Shown piece by piece: positions 1 to 8,564 of a DNA stretch of 64,000 nucleotides. The DNA comes from Sediminitomix flava (GTDB lineage: Bacteria; Bacteroidota; Bacteroidia; Cytophagales; Flammeovirgaceae), in the NCBI RefSeq assembly GCF_003149185.1, contig NZ_QGDO01000003.1:826379-890378 (forward strand). The letters are read 5' to 3'. Numbering within the stretch: position 1 is the first letter of the stretch; each line of letters begins with the position of its first letter. The notes under the pieces were generated by a model. The model was given only the letters and a program-made list of their open reading frames with translations. It did no database searches and was not told the DNA's origin. Made by a program: the position numbers and the translations under genes.

Positions 1-431
1 TCCTTTTTGTGGTATCACTGAAATCTATGATGAATCTAAATTCAGAATACCCGAAATTGCAGATATAAAAAATCCCTTAAGGCTAAAATGCCAAAAGGGA
101 GTGTGGACAATTCACTAATCTTTATATAATAAAGTTCTCTCGAATCCTAATAGAGTATTTAACAGCAACAACACATCTGACGGCAATCGTTAGGTTGTAA
201 GGTGGACTATGAAGAGAGAGCAGTGATTTTTCCATTGTATATAGATGAGAAATAATATATTGAAATTAATCATCTTATATTACAATTTAATTAGAAAATT
301 ATGAAAACCAACAATTATATTTGTATATCTTAAAAAATATGTAAGCTATCAGATTATTGGGTATAGATTTGTACCTCAATAGCTTATCGATTTTCTAGAT
401 GTGAAATTGATTCTTTCAATACTTGACTGAC
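1..431. other. gene-poor window edge; possible 3-prime end of an upstream ORF
   Basis: No convincing complete gene is visible. Reading frame 2 is open from base 2 to a TAA at 116-118 (38 codons, no start inside the window), so it could be the tail of a gene lying to the left, but I do not recognise the peptide. A terminator-like hairpin at 74-99 lies inside that frame, which argues against it being coding. Bases 120-431 hold AT-rich DNA that probably contains the promoter of the dehydrogenase gene. A Bacteroidota -7-like box TATATTTG lies at 316-323, with only a weak -33 match (TTAG, 291-294). Confidence 0.3.
61..99 (-). terminator. terminator-like hairpin on the minus strand
   Basis: Bases 74-83 and 90-99 form an imperfect 10-bp stem with a 6-base loop. 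Read on the minus strand it is followed by a run of T (complement of the A run at 67-72), the arrangement of an intrinsic terminator. No minus-strand gene is visible to its right before base 432, so it is orphaned. Confidence 0.35.
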
Positions 432-3356
432 ATGGAGAAGAAACTGAGACAATTGGCTAACGAATTGACGGGTGAGTTATTTTTTAACGAAACAATGAGG
501 AGACTTTATGCTACTGACGCCTCTGCATATAGAGAGATGCCTTTAGCTGTAGCTATCCCAAAAAACGAATCCGATATACAACAACTGATTACTTTTGCGA
601 ATAAAAATAATACGTCACTTATTCCTCGAACAGCGGGTACATCTTTGGCTGGACAAGTTGTAGGAGATGGAATTGTTGTTGATGTTTCTAAACATTTTAC
701 CCAAATATTAGAAGTTAATAAGGAAGAATCATGGGTTCGTTTACAGCCTGGTGTTGTTAGGGATGAACTTAATATGCACCTAAAAGATTTCGGCTTATTC
801 TTTGGACCAGAAACTTCTACGGCTAACCGAGCTATGATTGGTGGTATGGTTGGTAACAACTCTTGTGGTTCGAACTCAGTAATCTATGGTGCTACAAGAG
901 ATCATGTACTTTCTTTGAAAGGGTATCTTTCTGATGGTAGTCCTGTTGAGTTTAAAGATATTAGTCTAGAAGAATTCGATCAAAAGCGAACACAAGAAGA
1001 TTTAGAAGGTCAGATTTATAAATCTGCGTACGATATTCTCTCAGATACTGAAAATAAAGAGGAAATTGTTTCAAAATATCCAAAGCCATCTATTCCTCGT
1101 CGTAATACAGGTTATGCTCTAGATATGCTTTTGCACATGGAGCCTTTTACTGAAGGTGGTAAATCTTTTAATTTCTCAGAGTTGGTATCAGGTTCTGAAG
1201 GAACACTGATGTTTATTACTGAAATTAAGCTTCATGTAGATCAAACTCCTCCAAAATATAAAGGTCTGATCTGTGGACATTTCAACACCATAGATGAATC
1301 ATTAAAGGCTAACTTAATTTCTTTAAAATATAATCCTTCTGCCGTAGAGTTGATGGATCATTATATTTTGGATTGTACTAAAGAGAATATAGGGCAAAGA
1401 GAAAATAGGTTCTTTGTTGAAGGTGAACCGGGAGCAATCCTTGTAATTGAGCTTTCTAGACATTCAGAAGAAGAATTGGATGCAGATTGTGCAAAGCTGA
1501 TTGCTGAAATGAAAGAAGCGGGCTATGGCTATCATTATCCAATAGTTAAAGGGGATGATATCAAAAAGGTTTGGACGCTCAGAAAAGCAGGATTAGGCTT
1601 GCTATCAAATATTCCTGGAGATGCTAAACCTGTTGCTGTAATTGAGGATACCGCTGTAGATGTAGAAGATTTACCTGCTTACATTGCAGAGTTTAATGAG
1701 AAGCTAAAAGAACGAAATCTTTTCTGTGTACACTATGCTCATGCTGGTTCTGGAGAATTGCACCTTCGTCCAATTATAAATCTAAAAACAGAGGAAGGAA
1801 ATCAGCTATTCAAGCAAGTCGCTACAGATATTGCAGAATTGGTCAAGAAATACAAAGGTTCTTTGAGTGGTGAACATGGGGATGGTCGATTGAGAGGAGA
1901 GTTTATCCCTTTCATGATTGGCGACAAAAACTATAAACTACTTGAGGATGTAAAGAAAGCATGGGATCCTAAAAATATCTTCAATCCAAATAAGATTGTG
2001 AAGACCCCTGCAATGAACTCTTCATTGAGGTACATGCCAGATTATCAAACGCCAGATTATGAGACGGCTTTTGATTTTAGCAAAAATGAAGGACTTCTAA
2101 GATCGGCAGAACTTTGTAATGGCTCAGGAGACTGCCGTAAGACAGAGCTGTCGGGAGGAACAATGTGTCCGAGTTACATGGCTAGCAAAAACGAGAAAGA
2201 AACTACTCGTGCTAGAGCAAATATTCTAAGAGAATTCCTTTCAAATACTGAAATCAGTAATCCATTTGAAAGAGAGGAAGTATTGGAAGTATTAGACCTT
2301 TGTTTGTCATGTAAGGGTTGTAAGGCAGAATGTCCTTCAAATGTCGATATGGCAAAAATGAAGGCTGAGTATATCCACCAATATTATAAGTCAAAAGGGA
2401 AAATTCCTAGCAGAACAAAAATGATTGCCAACTTCAGTAGAATGAGTACTTTGGCAACGATGTTCCCTCGTTTAAGTAACTTATTTATTTCTGCACCAAT
2501 TACTGGAGATATCTTTAAGTCTGTTTCAGGTTTTGCTCCAAAAAGATCGGTTCCTAAATACTACAAAACAACTTTATTGAAGTGGTACTTGAAACACTCA
2601 AAAGCTGTTCAAGAGACAAAGGCTGACAAGAAGGTTTATCTATTCAATGATGAGTTTACGAACTTCAATGATACAACAATTGGTATTAAAGGTTTTGAAC
2701 TATTAGAAAGATTGGGGTATGAAGTAGTGATTCCAAAACATATCGAAAGTGGAAGAACGTACTTGTCAAAAGGTCTTTTAGATGAAGCGAAAGATATAGC
2801 TGTCAGAAATATCGAACTTCTCAAAAACTTGATTTCAGAAGAAACACCTCTTGTTGGTATTGAACCATCAGCAATTTTGACTTTCAGAGATGAGTACAAA
2901 GATTTGTGCCATGATTATCAGAAAGAACAAGCAGAGGAATTGGCTAAACATACCTTCACTTTTGAAGAATTTATTGCGAGAGAAGTAAAAGCAGGTCGAA
3001 TCACTAAAGATCAGTTTACGAAGGAAGAGAAGTTGATGAAGTTACATGGCCACTGTCACCAAAAAGCATTGTCATCTCTAACGCCTTCTAAAATTATGCT
3101 TGAGCTTCCAGAAAATTATAAAGTTCACATGATTCCTTCAGGCTGTTGTGGTATGGCAGGGTCTTTTGGATATGAAAAAGAACACTATGATATTTCAATG
3201 GAAATCGGTGAATTGGTTCTTTTCCCTACGGTAAGAAAACAACCAAAAGAAGTCGAAATTGTAGCTGCAGGTACAAGCTGTAGACACCAGATTAAAGATG
3301 GTACAGACCGTGTAGCACTTCATCCAATTGAGGTATTACATGCAGCTTTGGTGTAA
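432..3356 (+). CDS. FAD-linked oxidase with Fe-S and CCG domains (YdiJ-like 2-hydroxyacid dehydrogenase)
   Basis: This 974-residue fused flavoprotein probably oxidises a D-2-hydroxyacid (lactate or 2-hydroxyglutarate type) and passes electrons to the quinone pool. The N-terminal FAD_binding_4 domain shows PRTAGTSLAGQ near residue 65 and GNNSCGSNS near 140. The FAD-oxidase C-terminal domain shows HYAHAGSGELHLRP and SGEHGDGRLRGEF. Two ferredoxin-type clusters follow, the first beginning with CNGSGDC (about 562) and the second with CLSCKGCKAECP (about 624). The C-terminal CCG (glycolate oxidase-type) domain has HGHCHQKA (about 873) and GCCGMAGSFG (about 904). The order and length fit the E. coli YdiJ class. 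A TTG nine bases upstream (423) is a possible but less likely start; I chose the ATG. The gene stands alone and ends at a strong terminator. The exact substrate cannot be read from sequence. Confidence 0.85.
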   Translation: MEKKLRQLANELTGELFFNETMRRLYATDASAYREMPLAVAIPKNESDIQQLITFANKNNTSLIPRTAGTSLAGQVVGDGIVVDVSKHFTQILEVNKEESWVRLQPGVVRDELNMHLKDFGLFFGPETSTANRAMIGGMVGNNSCGSNSVIYGATRDHVLSLKGYLSDGSPVEFKDISLEEFDQKRTQEDLEGQIYKSAYDILSDTENKEEIVSKYPKPSIPRRNTGYALDMLLHMEPFTEGGKSFNFSELVSGSEGTLMFITEIKLHVDQTPPKYKGLICGHFNTIDESLKANLISLKYNPSAVELMDHYILDCTKENIGQRENRFFVEGEPGAILVIELSRHSEEELDADCAKLIAEMKEAGYGYHYPIVKGDDIKKVWTLRKAGLGLLSNIPGDAKPVAVIEDTAVDVEDLPAYIAEFNEKLKERNLFCVHYAHAGSGELHLRPIINLKTEEGNQLFKQVATDIAELVKKYKGSLSGEHGDGRLRGEFIPFMIGDKNYKLLEDVKKAWDPKNIFNPNKIVKTPAMNSSLRYMPDYQTPDYETAFDFSKNEGLLRSAELCNGSGDCRKTELSGGTMCPSYMASKNEKETTRARANILREFLSNTEISNPFEREEVLEVLDLCLSCKGCKAECPSNVDMAKMKAEYIHQYYKSKGKIPSRTKMIANFSRMSTLATMFPRLSNLFISAPITGDIFKSVSGFAPKRSVPKYYKTTLLKWYLKHSKAVQETKADKKVYLFNDEFTNFNDTTIGIKGFELLERLGYEVVIPKHIESGRTYLSKGLLDEAKDIAVRNIELLKNLISEETPLVGIEPSAILTFRDEYKDLCHDYQKEQAEELAKHTFTFEEFIAREVKAGRITKDQFTKEEKLMKLHGHCHQKALSSLTPSKIMLELPENYKVHMIPSGCCGMAGSFGYEKEHYDISMEIGELVLFPTVRKQPKEVEIVAAGTSCRHQIKDGTDRVALHPIEVLHAALV

Positions 3357-3384
3357 GTTTTAAGACCTTGAGCTAAACATTATT

Positions 3385-3434
3385 AAGTAGTCATATTGAT
3401 GTGTTGTAAATCAATATGACTACTTTTGTTTTTA
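3385..3434 (+). terminator. intrinsic terminator after the FAD/Fe-S dehydrogenase
   Basis: A perfect 16-bp stem (3385-3400 with 3410-3425) has a 9-base loop and is followed by TTTGTTTTT. The string TACTTTTG at 3421-3428 also fits the Bacteroidota -7 box and could serve the next gene. Confidence 0.85.
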
Positions 3435-3447
3435 TAAAGATCTAAAT

Positions 3448-4038
3448 ATGAATTTTTTAGCACATATATACCTCTCGGGAGAGAATAGAGAATTGATGGT
3501 AGGTAATTTTATAGGTGACTTTGTGAAAGGGAAAAACTACTTGAATTACGAAGGTGACTTTCAGAAAGGAATAATCTTACACCGTCAGATAGATTCTTAT
3601 ACCGATAGTCATCCTCTTTTTAAAGAAGCTTGTCAAGTAATTCGTACTGAAGCAAAAAGATATGCTCCTGTAGCTATGGATGTGTTTTTTGATCACTTTC
3701 TTGCAAAAAATTGGTCAAACTATCATTCAGATACTTTATTAAAATTCTCACATTCTGTATTTGATAATTTTCAGTTTTATCAAAATCAAATGCCCGAACG
3801 TGTACAAGCTTTTTTACCTTTCATGATTCAAGATAATTGGCTGATCAGATATGCTGAATTCGATGGAATTGACCGAAGTTTAAAAGGTATAAATAGAAGG
3901 ACAGGTGGAAAGGCAGGATTAGATAATGGAGTGCTTTGGCTAGATAAATACTATTCTGAGTTAGAAGAACTGTTTTTCAATTTCTTTAAAGAATTAGAAA
4001 GCTTTGTGATTTCTTTCCTAAATGAAGAGAAAAAATAA
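3448..4038 (+). CDS. acpH: ACP phosphodiesterase (DUF479, AcpH family)
   Basis: This 196-residue protein is close to the length of E. coli AcpH. AcpH removes the 4-phosphopantetheine group from holo-acyl carrier protein, returning it to the apo form in the cytoplasm. The N-terminus MNFLAHIYLSG followed by VGNFIGDFVKGK is the typical DUF479 opening, in which the H and D residues belong to an HD-like metal site. IILHRQIDSYTDSHP and FFDHFLAKNW are further family blocks. It starts with ATG about 15 bases past the preceding terminator, so it is probably transcribed on its own. The Lys/Glu-rich C-terminus is unremarkable. Confidence 0.85.
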   Translation: MNFLAHIYLSGENRELMVGNFIGDFVKGKNYLNYEGDFQKGIILHRQIDSYTDSHPLFKEACQVIRTEAKRYAPVAMDVFFDHFLAKNWSNYHSDTLLKFSHSVFDNFQFYQNQMPERVQAFLPFMIQDNWLIRYAEFDGIDRSLKGINRRTGGKAGLDNGVLWLDKYYSELEELFFNFFKELESFVISFLNEEKK

Positions 4039-4070
4039 AGAGAGACGCTTTTCAGAGTCTCTCTTTCATT
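4037..4070. terminator. bidirectional terminator between convergent genes
   Basis: A 10-bp stem, 4037-4046 with 4057-4066, has a 10-base loop. T-rich sequence follows on the plus strand and a longer T run follows on the minus strand, so it can serve both acpH and the convergent DUF1338 gene. Confidence 0.7.
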
Positions 4071-4088
4071 ATGTGTTTTACAGTCTAA

Positions 4089-4904
4089 TTATTTAGCAGC
4101 TTGTTTCACATCAGTACTTTCAAAGATTTTATCTGCAGAAGAAGCAATAAATCCATGATACAATTCGCCATCTGCTTGAGGATATCTTCTAGCAAACTCA
4201 TAATAACAAGATGGGATATCGTAAGTCCCTTCTTGAAATTCAACTGAATACTTATCAGCCAAAGTGCTAGACTGCTCTAGGAGTTGTGCTGGAGTTCCTT
4301 TAATTTCTCCACCAGAAGTATTCATGGCATAGCCGTTGTCTTTCAAGAGTTGGTTCACAGACTCAAGCGTTTCGAAGTTCTGTAGTGCATTTACATTTAC
4401 TGTAAAGTGGTTAATACAAAAACCATAAACATATACCCAAGCAGCATACTCTGACTCTTCTAATAAAGCCGCATAAGTAGCATGAGAAGGTGTACCCCAA
4501 ACTCTACCCTGCAATACTAACTGCTCAGTGTTAAGTTGATTAAAATCTATAGCTGAAACAACATTTTTGATTGTTTCTTGTGCTTTAGAGGATAGCTCTT
4601 CAACACACAATTCACTGATAAATACTTTAGGTGCATTTCTATCAGTTTTGTGTTCAAAGTGAACTGCTTTTAGTTTCTTTTTTTCAAATCTATATTCTCC
4701 CTTAGCTTCGTAACCAACTGCTAAGAACGGACGAGACATTGCTTCAACACCAATTTCTGGGTGATTGTATGTTCTTATAGCAATATGATCGTTCAAGATT
4801 TCAGACTCACCTTTACTTTGGAAAAGCTCGTGAATCAGTTTTGCTGAAGGAGTACGTTTTGTGTACTCATTCCATAGCGTGTCAAAAAATTGTGCGTGTT
4901 CCAT
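4089..4904 (-). CDS. DUF1338 family protein (2-oxoadipate dioxygenase/decarboxylase-like)
   Basis: This 271-residue protein belongs to DUF1338. The characterised member, HglS (YdcJ) of Pseudomonas, is an iron-dependent 2-oxoadipate dioxygenase/decarboxylase of D-lysine catabolism. The expected metal ligands can be placed: His40 in NDHIAIRT, His166 in INHFTVN and Glu236 in YYEFARR. The protein is shorter than HglS and belongs to the compact form of the family, so the substrate may differ. The open frame continues 31 codons upstream, but the ATG at 4904 gives MEHAQFFDTLW, which fits the family start. It converges on acpH and shares its terminator. A terminator-like hairpin at 5044-5072 lies about 140 bases upstream on the same strand, hinting at leader control. 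Confidence 0.75.
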   Translation of the reverse strand: MEHAQFFDTLWNEYTKRTPSAKLIHELFQSKGESEILNDHIAIRTYNHPEIGVEAMSRPFLAVGYEAKGEYRFEKKKLKAVHFEHKTDRNAPKVFISELCVEELSSKAQETIKNVVSAIDFNQLNTEQLVLQGRVWGTPSHATYAALLEESEYAAWVYVYGFCINHFTVNVNALQNFETLESVNQLLKDNGYAMNTSGGEIKGTPAQLLEQSSTLADKYSVEFQEGTYDIPSCYYEFARRYPQADGELYHGFIASSADKIFESTDVKQAAK

Positions 4905-5043
4905 GTGTGTTAAGTTGTTAAGCAATAGTTTAAAATAAAGATAGTAATGAAATAACACATTTTCAGAAGAATTCAGACTAAGCCCTATCAAATTCACTGT
5001 ATTCGGTTAGGTCTCAGAATAAAATAGGGATGAACTCTCTTTA

Positions 5044-5072
5044 AATGAAAAAACTCTGACCATTGGCCAGAG
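5044..5072 (-). terminator. terminator-like hairpin upstream of the DUF1338 gene
   Basis: On the minus strand an 8-bp stem (5072-5065 with 5061-5054, one G-U pair, 3-base loop) is followed by six T residues. On the plus strand the same stem has an A-C mismatch, so it is oriented for minus-strand transcripts. It sits upstream of the DUF1338 start rather than after a gene, which is unusual. Confidence 0.45.
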
Positions 5073-5215
5073 CATTTATCTATAGTGTGTGTCTAATTAA
5101 CGTTGTGTGGTTAATTGGGTAAGGAATATATTTAATTCAGATCTAATCCTTTTTTCATCATTTCATTAACATTTGACACAATATTAAGTAAACTGTTCAA
5201 ATTCCTCTTTTAATC

Positions 5216-5247
5216 TTTAGGTTATTTCTCTAGATAATGTAATTTTG
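5216..5247 (+). promoter_or_regulatory. candidate Bacteroidota promoter for the Lrp regulator
   Basis: TTTA at 5216-5219, a 20-base spacer, and TAATTTTG at 5240-5247 match the TTTG / TAnnTTTG pattern with one mismatch in the -33 box. Transcription would start near 5253, about 50 bases before the GTG start. Confidence 0.4.
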
Positions 5248-5301
5248 TGTTAGATTAACACTTTTTGAACTTTATAAATGTCATTGTAACACTTAACTAA
5301 G

Positions 5302-5760
5302 GTGAAAGGTAGCTATAAAATAGACAGTATTGACAAACTAATACTTCAAGAACTCTTAAAAAACGCTCGAAAATCGTATTCACAAATTGCTAAAGATTTA
5401 AAAATTTCAAATTCATTAGTGCATCAGCGGATAGGGAAGCTAAAGGATAGTGGAATTATCACATCTTCTTCTGTTGGAATTAATCCTGCTTTGATTGGAA
5501 AAGAATCTTGTGCTTATATCCGTTTGGCTGTAGAAGGTCAGTATTTAAATTTAGTTGTTGAAAAACTAAAAAAATTGACAGAAGTAGTGGAATGTAGTTT
5601 TGTGAGTGGTGAGTTTACGTTGCAATTAAAAGTATATGCAGAAAATAATATTCGAATGAGGCATTTAATTCATCATCATTTTTCAAATCTAAAAGGCTTG
5701 AAGAATATGGATGTTACTATGGCTTTAGAAGATGTTTTTAGTAGAACTGTTGATATTTAA
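5302..5760 (+). CDS. Lrp/AsnC family transcriptional regulator
   Basis: This 152-residue DNA-binding protein has the standard two-part layout. An N-terminal winged helix-turn-helix (residues 1-60; DSIDKLILQELLKNARKS, then SQIAKDLKISNSLVHQRIGKL) is followed by an AsnC ligand-binding (RAM) domain that normally makes dimers and octamers and senses amino acids. It starts with GTG at 5302; an in-frame stop at 5287-5289 and the family N-terminus leave no better choice. It is divergent from the DUF1338 gene, whose proposed role is amino-acid (lysine) catabolism, so it is a natural candidate regulator of that gene. That link is inference from position only. Confidence 0.9.
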   Translation: MKGSYKIDSIDKLILQELLKNARKSYSQIAKDLKISNSLVHQRIGKLKDSGIITSSSVGINPALIGKESCAYIRLAVEGQYLNLVVEKLKKLTEVVECSFVSGEFTLQLKVYAENNIRMRHLIHHHFSNLKGLKNMDVTMALEDVFSRTVDI

Positions 5761-5763
5761 AAA

Positions 5764-5793
5764 AAAGACCAGCTCAATAGCTGGTCTTTATTA
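5764..5793. terminator. bidirectional terminator
   Basis: A perfect 10-bp stem, 5764-5773 with 5780-5789, has a 6-base loop and T-rich flanks on both strands. It ends the Lrp regulator gene and the convergent rhodanese gene. Confidence 0.85.
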
Positions 5794-6111
5794 TTATTGA
5801 TTGATGATTGAATCGTCAATCTCTTCGATATAAGCTAAAATACCTCCCGTTAAGTTGTGAAGGTTCTCATACCCAAATTTTTGTTCCAATACCATTATTG
5901 CGTTAGCGCTTCTTTTTCCACTTCTACAGTGTACAACAACTTGCTTTTCTTTATCAATTTTATCTACGTTGTCCAATAGTGTAGCTAGTGGGATTAACTC
6001 TCCTCCAAGGTTCGCTTGATCGAACTCATATGGTTCACGAACATCTATCAGCTGAAAGTCAGCTCCTTCATCTTTAAGTTTTTTTAGCTCTTGTACAGAA
6101 ATCTCTTTCAT
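5794..6111 (-). CDS. single-domain rhodanese-like protein
   Basis: This 105-residue protein is one rhodanese domain with no signal peptide, so it is probably cytoplasmic. IDVREPYEF (about 22-30) is the typical first block. The active-site loop is HCRSGKRSA with Cys62 as the expected persulfide-carrying residue, followed by GYENLHNLTGGI. Such proteins move sulfane sulfur from thiosulfate, persulfides or other donors to acceptors such as glutathione or cyanide; the physiological partner is unknown. It is divergent from an OsmC-family gene 83 bases away. OsmC proteins detoxify peroxides and persulfides, so the two may act in the same sulfur or oxidant response (inference). Confidence 0.88.
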   Translation of the reverse strand: MKEISVQELKKLKDEGADFQLIDVREPYEFDQANLGGELIPLATLLDNVDKIDKEKQVVVHCRSGKRSANAIMVLEQKFGYENLHNLTGGILAYIEEIDDSIINQ

Positions 6112-6194
6112 TTTTATAGATTTTAATATGATCTTTGGGAGTTAAGTACAAATATTAAACAAATAATAAGAGTTACAAAATTAAGGACAGTTTT

Positions 6195-6623
6195 ATGGAA
6201 GTAACAGTAGACTTAAATCGCCTAAACGAAGGGATCCATTTTGAGGGTGTTTCTGCAGAAGGACATAAGGTAGAAATTGATGGAAAACCAGGCTCAGAAC
6301 TAGGTGCAGGAAACGGAATGTCTCCTATGCAATTGGTGCTAGCTGCCGTAGGTGGTTGTAGTGTGTTCGATGTAGTTGGTATCCTAAAAAAGCAAAGACA
6401 AGACGTAAAAGATATCAAAGTATCTGTAACGGGAGATCGTGATCCTAATACAGCTCCTTCACCTTATAAGTCAATTCATATTGCATTTAAAATCTATGGT
6501 GAAGTAGATTTGAAAAAAGCTCAAAAGGCTTGTGAGTTAGGAGTTGATAAATACTGTTCAGTAGGTGAGATGTTAAAATCATCTGTAGAAATTACACACA
6601 GTGTAGAGGTTCTTCCTGCCTAA
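6195..6623 (+). CDS. OsmC family protein
   Basis: This 142-residue thiol-dependent peroxidase fold protein has the two conserved cysteines expected in the family: Cys55 in AAVGGCSVFDVV and Cys121 in DKYCSVGEML. The blocks MSPMQLVLAAVGGC and VTGDRDP are typical of the YhfA-type branch. Such proteins reduce organic hydroperoxides, fatty-acid peroxides or persulfides in the cytoplasm. It begins with ATG and ends before a strong terminator. It is divergent from the rhodanese gene and probably shares its control region (6112-6194). Confidence 0.88.
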   Translation: MEVTVDLNRLNEGIHFEGVSAEGHKVEIDGKPGSELGAGNGMSPMQLVLAAVGGCSVFDVVGILKKQRQDVKDIKVSVTGDRDPNTAPSPYKSIHIAFKIYGEVDLKKAQKACELGVDKYCSVGEMLKSSVEITHSVEVLPA

Positions 6624-6693
6624 TACGATTCGGTTAAGCAATTACGTTATCCACTAATATTGGACATCTAATTAAAATATTAGTATCTTCAAG

Positions 6694-6723
6694 GAGATCA
6701 GTACAATACTGATCTCTTTTTTT
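6694..6723 (+). terminator. intrinsic terminator after the OsmC gene
   Basis: A perfect 9-bp stem, 6694-6702 with 6708-6716, has a 5-base loop and is followed by seven T residues. It lies only 18 bases before the dipeptidase start. Confidence 0.85.
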
Positions 6724-6740
6724 ATTTATCAATTCTAACT

Positions 6741-7970
6741 ATGCGAATATTTTTTTCCGTATTACTAACTCTTATTATTTGCTTAACAAATCTTGTAAAT
6801 GCTCAACCATCTTTAAAAAAGAAGGCAAGCAAACTAGCTCAAGAGAACATCATTGTAGATGGGCATGTAGATTTACCGTACCGTTTGACAGTTAAAGGTT
6901 TTAGAATTCACAAGGAATTCTTAGATGTAGCAAAAAAGACAAAAGAAGGTCATTTTGATTTTTATAGAGCAAAAAAAGGAGGTTTGAATGCTCCTTTTAT
7001 GAGTATCTATATTCCTGCTCGATTTCAAGAGACAGAAGGAAGGTCTAAGGCATTTGCTGATTCTTTAATTGATTATGTAAATCAGATCACAGAGATTCAT
7101 CAAGAACAATTTGAAATTGCAACAAGCCCTTCAGAGGTTAATGAAATAATTGCTAAAGGTAAAATAGCTTTACCAATGGGAATGGAAAACGGGTCTCCAA
7201 TTGAAACAGATTTAAAAAATATCCAGTATTTCCATAAAAGAGGAGTGAGGTATGTAACGCTTACGCATTCTAAAGTAAATCAGATTTGTGATTCTTCATA
7301 TGACACTCTACGTACATGGGGAGGATTATCTCCGTTTGGTTACAAGGCTGTAGAAGAAATGAATCGAGTAGGAATGATGGTCGATATTTCTCATGTTTCT
7401 GATAGCACTTTTTACCAAGTACTAAGAGTTACAAAGGCCCCAGTTATAGCATCGCATTCTTCGGCAAGAAAATTCACACCTGGTTTTGAAAGAAACATGT
7501 CTGACGAGATGATCAAATTGATTCCCGAAAATGAAGGTGTGATAATGGTGAATTTTGGTTCTTATTTTGTTGATATTGAATCACAACAAGGATTTGATAA
7601 AGCAGAAGAAGAAGTCTCTAAAATATTAGAGGAGAAAGGCTTGAAATCATCTGATAGGAAAGCAAAAAAGATTTGGGCAAAATATGAGAAAGAACATCCT
7701 TTTGCTTCAGATGTGCAAAGAGTAGCAGATCACATAGATCATATAGTGAAGTTGGCAGGGATTGATTATGTTGGTTTCGGTTCTGATTATGATGGTGTGG
7801 GTAGTTTACCAAGAAACCTAAAGGATGTATCGAACTATCCTAATCTGATTGAGGAACTCTTGAAAAGAGGGTATTCCGATGAAGATATCGCAAAGCTGTG
7901 TTATAAAAATATTTATCGGGTTTGGAATAAAGTAGAGGAAGTCGCGAAGGAATTGCAAACAAATATCTAA
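6741..7970 (+). CDS. membrane dipeptidase, peptidase family M19
   Basis: This 409-residue exported zinc dipeptidase resembles renal dipeptidase. The first 21 residues (MRIFFSVLLTLIICLTNLVNA) are a signal peptide, placing the enzyme in the periplasm or on the envelope. Metal-binding blocks of the family are visible: IVDGHVDLPYR (HxD), MGMENGSPI (bridging Glu), VTLTHSKVNQ, VIASHSSARKF and GFGSDYDG. M19 enzymes cleave dipeptides, including ones with D-residues, and are often encoded singly in Bacteroidota. No lipobox cysteine is present. It starts directly after the OsmC terminator and ends at its own terminator, so it may be transcribed alone. Confidence 0.9.
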   Translation: MRIFFSVLLTLIICLTNLVNAQPSLKKKASKLAQENIIVDGHVDLPYRLTVKGFRIHKEFLDVAKKTKEGHFDFYRAKKGGLNAPFMSIYIPARFQETEGRSKAFADSLIDYVNQITEIHQEQFEIATSPSEVNEIIAKGKIALPMGMENGSPIETDLKNIQYFHKRGVRYVTLTHSKVNQICDSSYDTLRTWGGLSPFGYKAVEEMNRVGMMVDISHVSDSTFYQVLRVTKAPVIASHSSARKFTPGFERNMSDEMIKLIPENEGVIMVNFGSYFVDIESQQGFDKAEEEVSKILEEKGLKSSDRKAKKIWAKYEKEHPFASDVQRVADHIDHIVKLAGIDYVGFGSDYDGVGSLPRNLKDVSNYPNLIEELLKRGYSDEDIAKLCYKNIYRVWNKVEEVAKELQTNI

Positions 7971-7974
7971 AAGA

Positions 7975-8009
7975 ATAGCCCCATAAGACTTTTATGGGGC
8001 TATTTTTTT
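7975..8009. terminator. bidirectional terminator
   Basis: A perfect 12-bp stem, 7975-7986 with 7992-8003, has a 5-base loop and a long T run on the plus strand. It is shared by the convergent dipeptidase and acetyltransferase genes. Confidence 0.88.
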
Positions 8010-8448
8010 AATTTAAACTGATTTTCATTTGGTACAGATCATAGTTTTCAGCCCAAAAGTCTTTTACCACTTTTTCTAGTTCGAAACCCATTTTCTCATA
8101 GAATGGATAAACGATTTGGGATGTTCTTACAATTATTTTTTGAATATCTTTATTTTCTCTAATGATAGAAAGTCTATTCTCTGTAAGCTTTTTACCAATT
8201 CCTTTTCCATGAAATTCGGGATGGATAATATCCCAAGAAATTCTCGCGATTCCTCCTTCCAGAAAGTAATTGATACCGCCACATCCTATGATTTGATTAT
8301 TAGTCTCGTAAATAAAGTAATCTTCTATTTCGTGCTCAAGATAATCTTCAAAATCAACTTCCTCAGAACTATCAAAATACTTTGGGCTATTTAATCTGAA
8401 TAATTTTAATAGCTCATTTTTATCTTTTGGGGTATATTTTCTAATCAT
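8008..8448 (-). CDS. GNAT family N-acetyltransferase
   Basis: This 146-residue protein is one Gcn5-related acetyltransferase domain. Acetyl-CoA-binding motif A is IIHPEFHGKGIGKKL, with the Gly-rich pyrophosphate loop G-K-G-I-G. IVYPFYEKMGFELEK is the typical motif B end. The IETNNQIIGCGGINY-like stretch forms the central strands. The substrate (small molecule or protein amine) cannot be predicted. It has its own ATG start and converges on the dipeptidase gene. Confidence 0.85.
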   Translation of the reverse strand: MIRKYTPKDKNELLKLFRLNSPKYFDSSEEVDFEDYLEHEIEDYFIYETNNQIIGCGGINYFLEGGIARISWDIIHPEFHGKGIGKKLTENRLSIIRENKDIQKIIVRTSQIVYPFYEKMGFELEKVVKDFWAENYDLYQMKISLN

Positions 8449-8500
8449 GTCTTTGGGGTGAATTGTTTTTGTAAGGGCGAAAAAACTAATTTGTCAAGAA

Positions 8501-8536
8501 TAAAAAAAGTCTCATCATTCATTATTGATGATGAGA
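8501..8536 (-). terminator. intrinsic terminator after nrdG
   Basis: A 9-bp stem, 8510-8518 with 8528-8536, is followed on the minus strand by a run of seven T residues. It ends nrdG transcription. Confidence 0.82.
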
Positions 8537-8564
8537 TTTCTCATATTTTTTCGATTTATGCCAA

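Larger units (their letters stand above)
4905..5301. other. divergent intergenic region between DUF1338 gene and Lrp regulator
   Basis: This stretch of nearly 400 bases has no long ORF. It holds a minus-strand terminator-like hairpin (5044-5072) and a plus-strand Bacteroidota promoter candidate (5216-5247). On the minus strand, between about 5190 and 5073, there is a very short ORF beginning MMKKGLDLN. I cannot show that it is translated. The arrangement would suit a transcribed leader for the DUF1338 gene or a small minus-strand RNA. Confidence 0.4.

Noticed and set aside
4905-4997. N-terminal extension of the DUF1338 protein
   Set aside because: The ATG at 4904 gives the family start; the extension has unlike composition.
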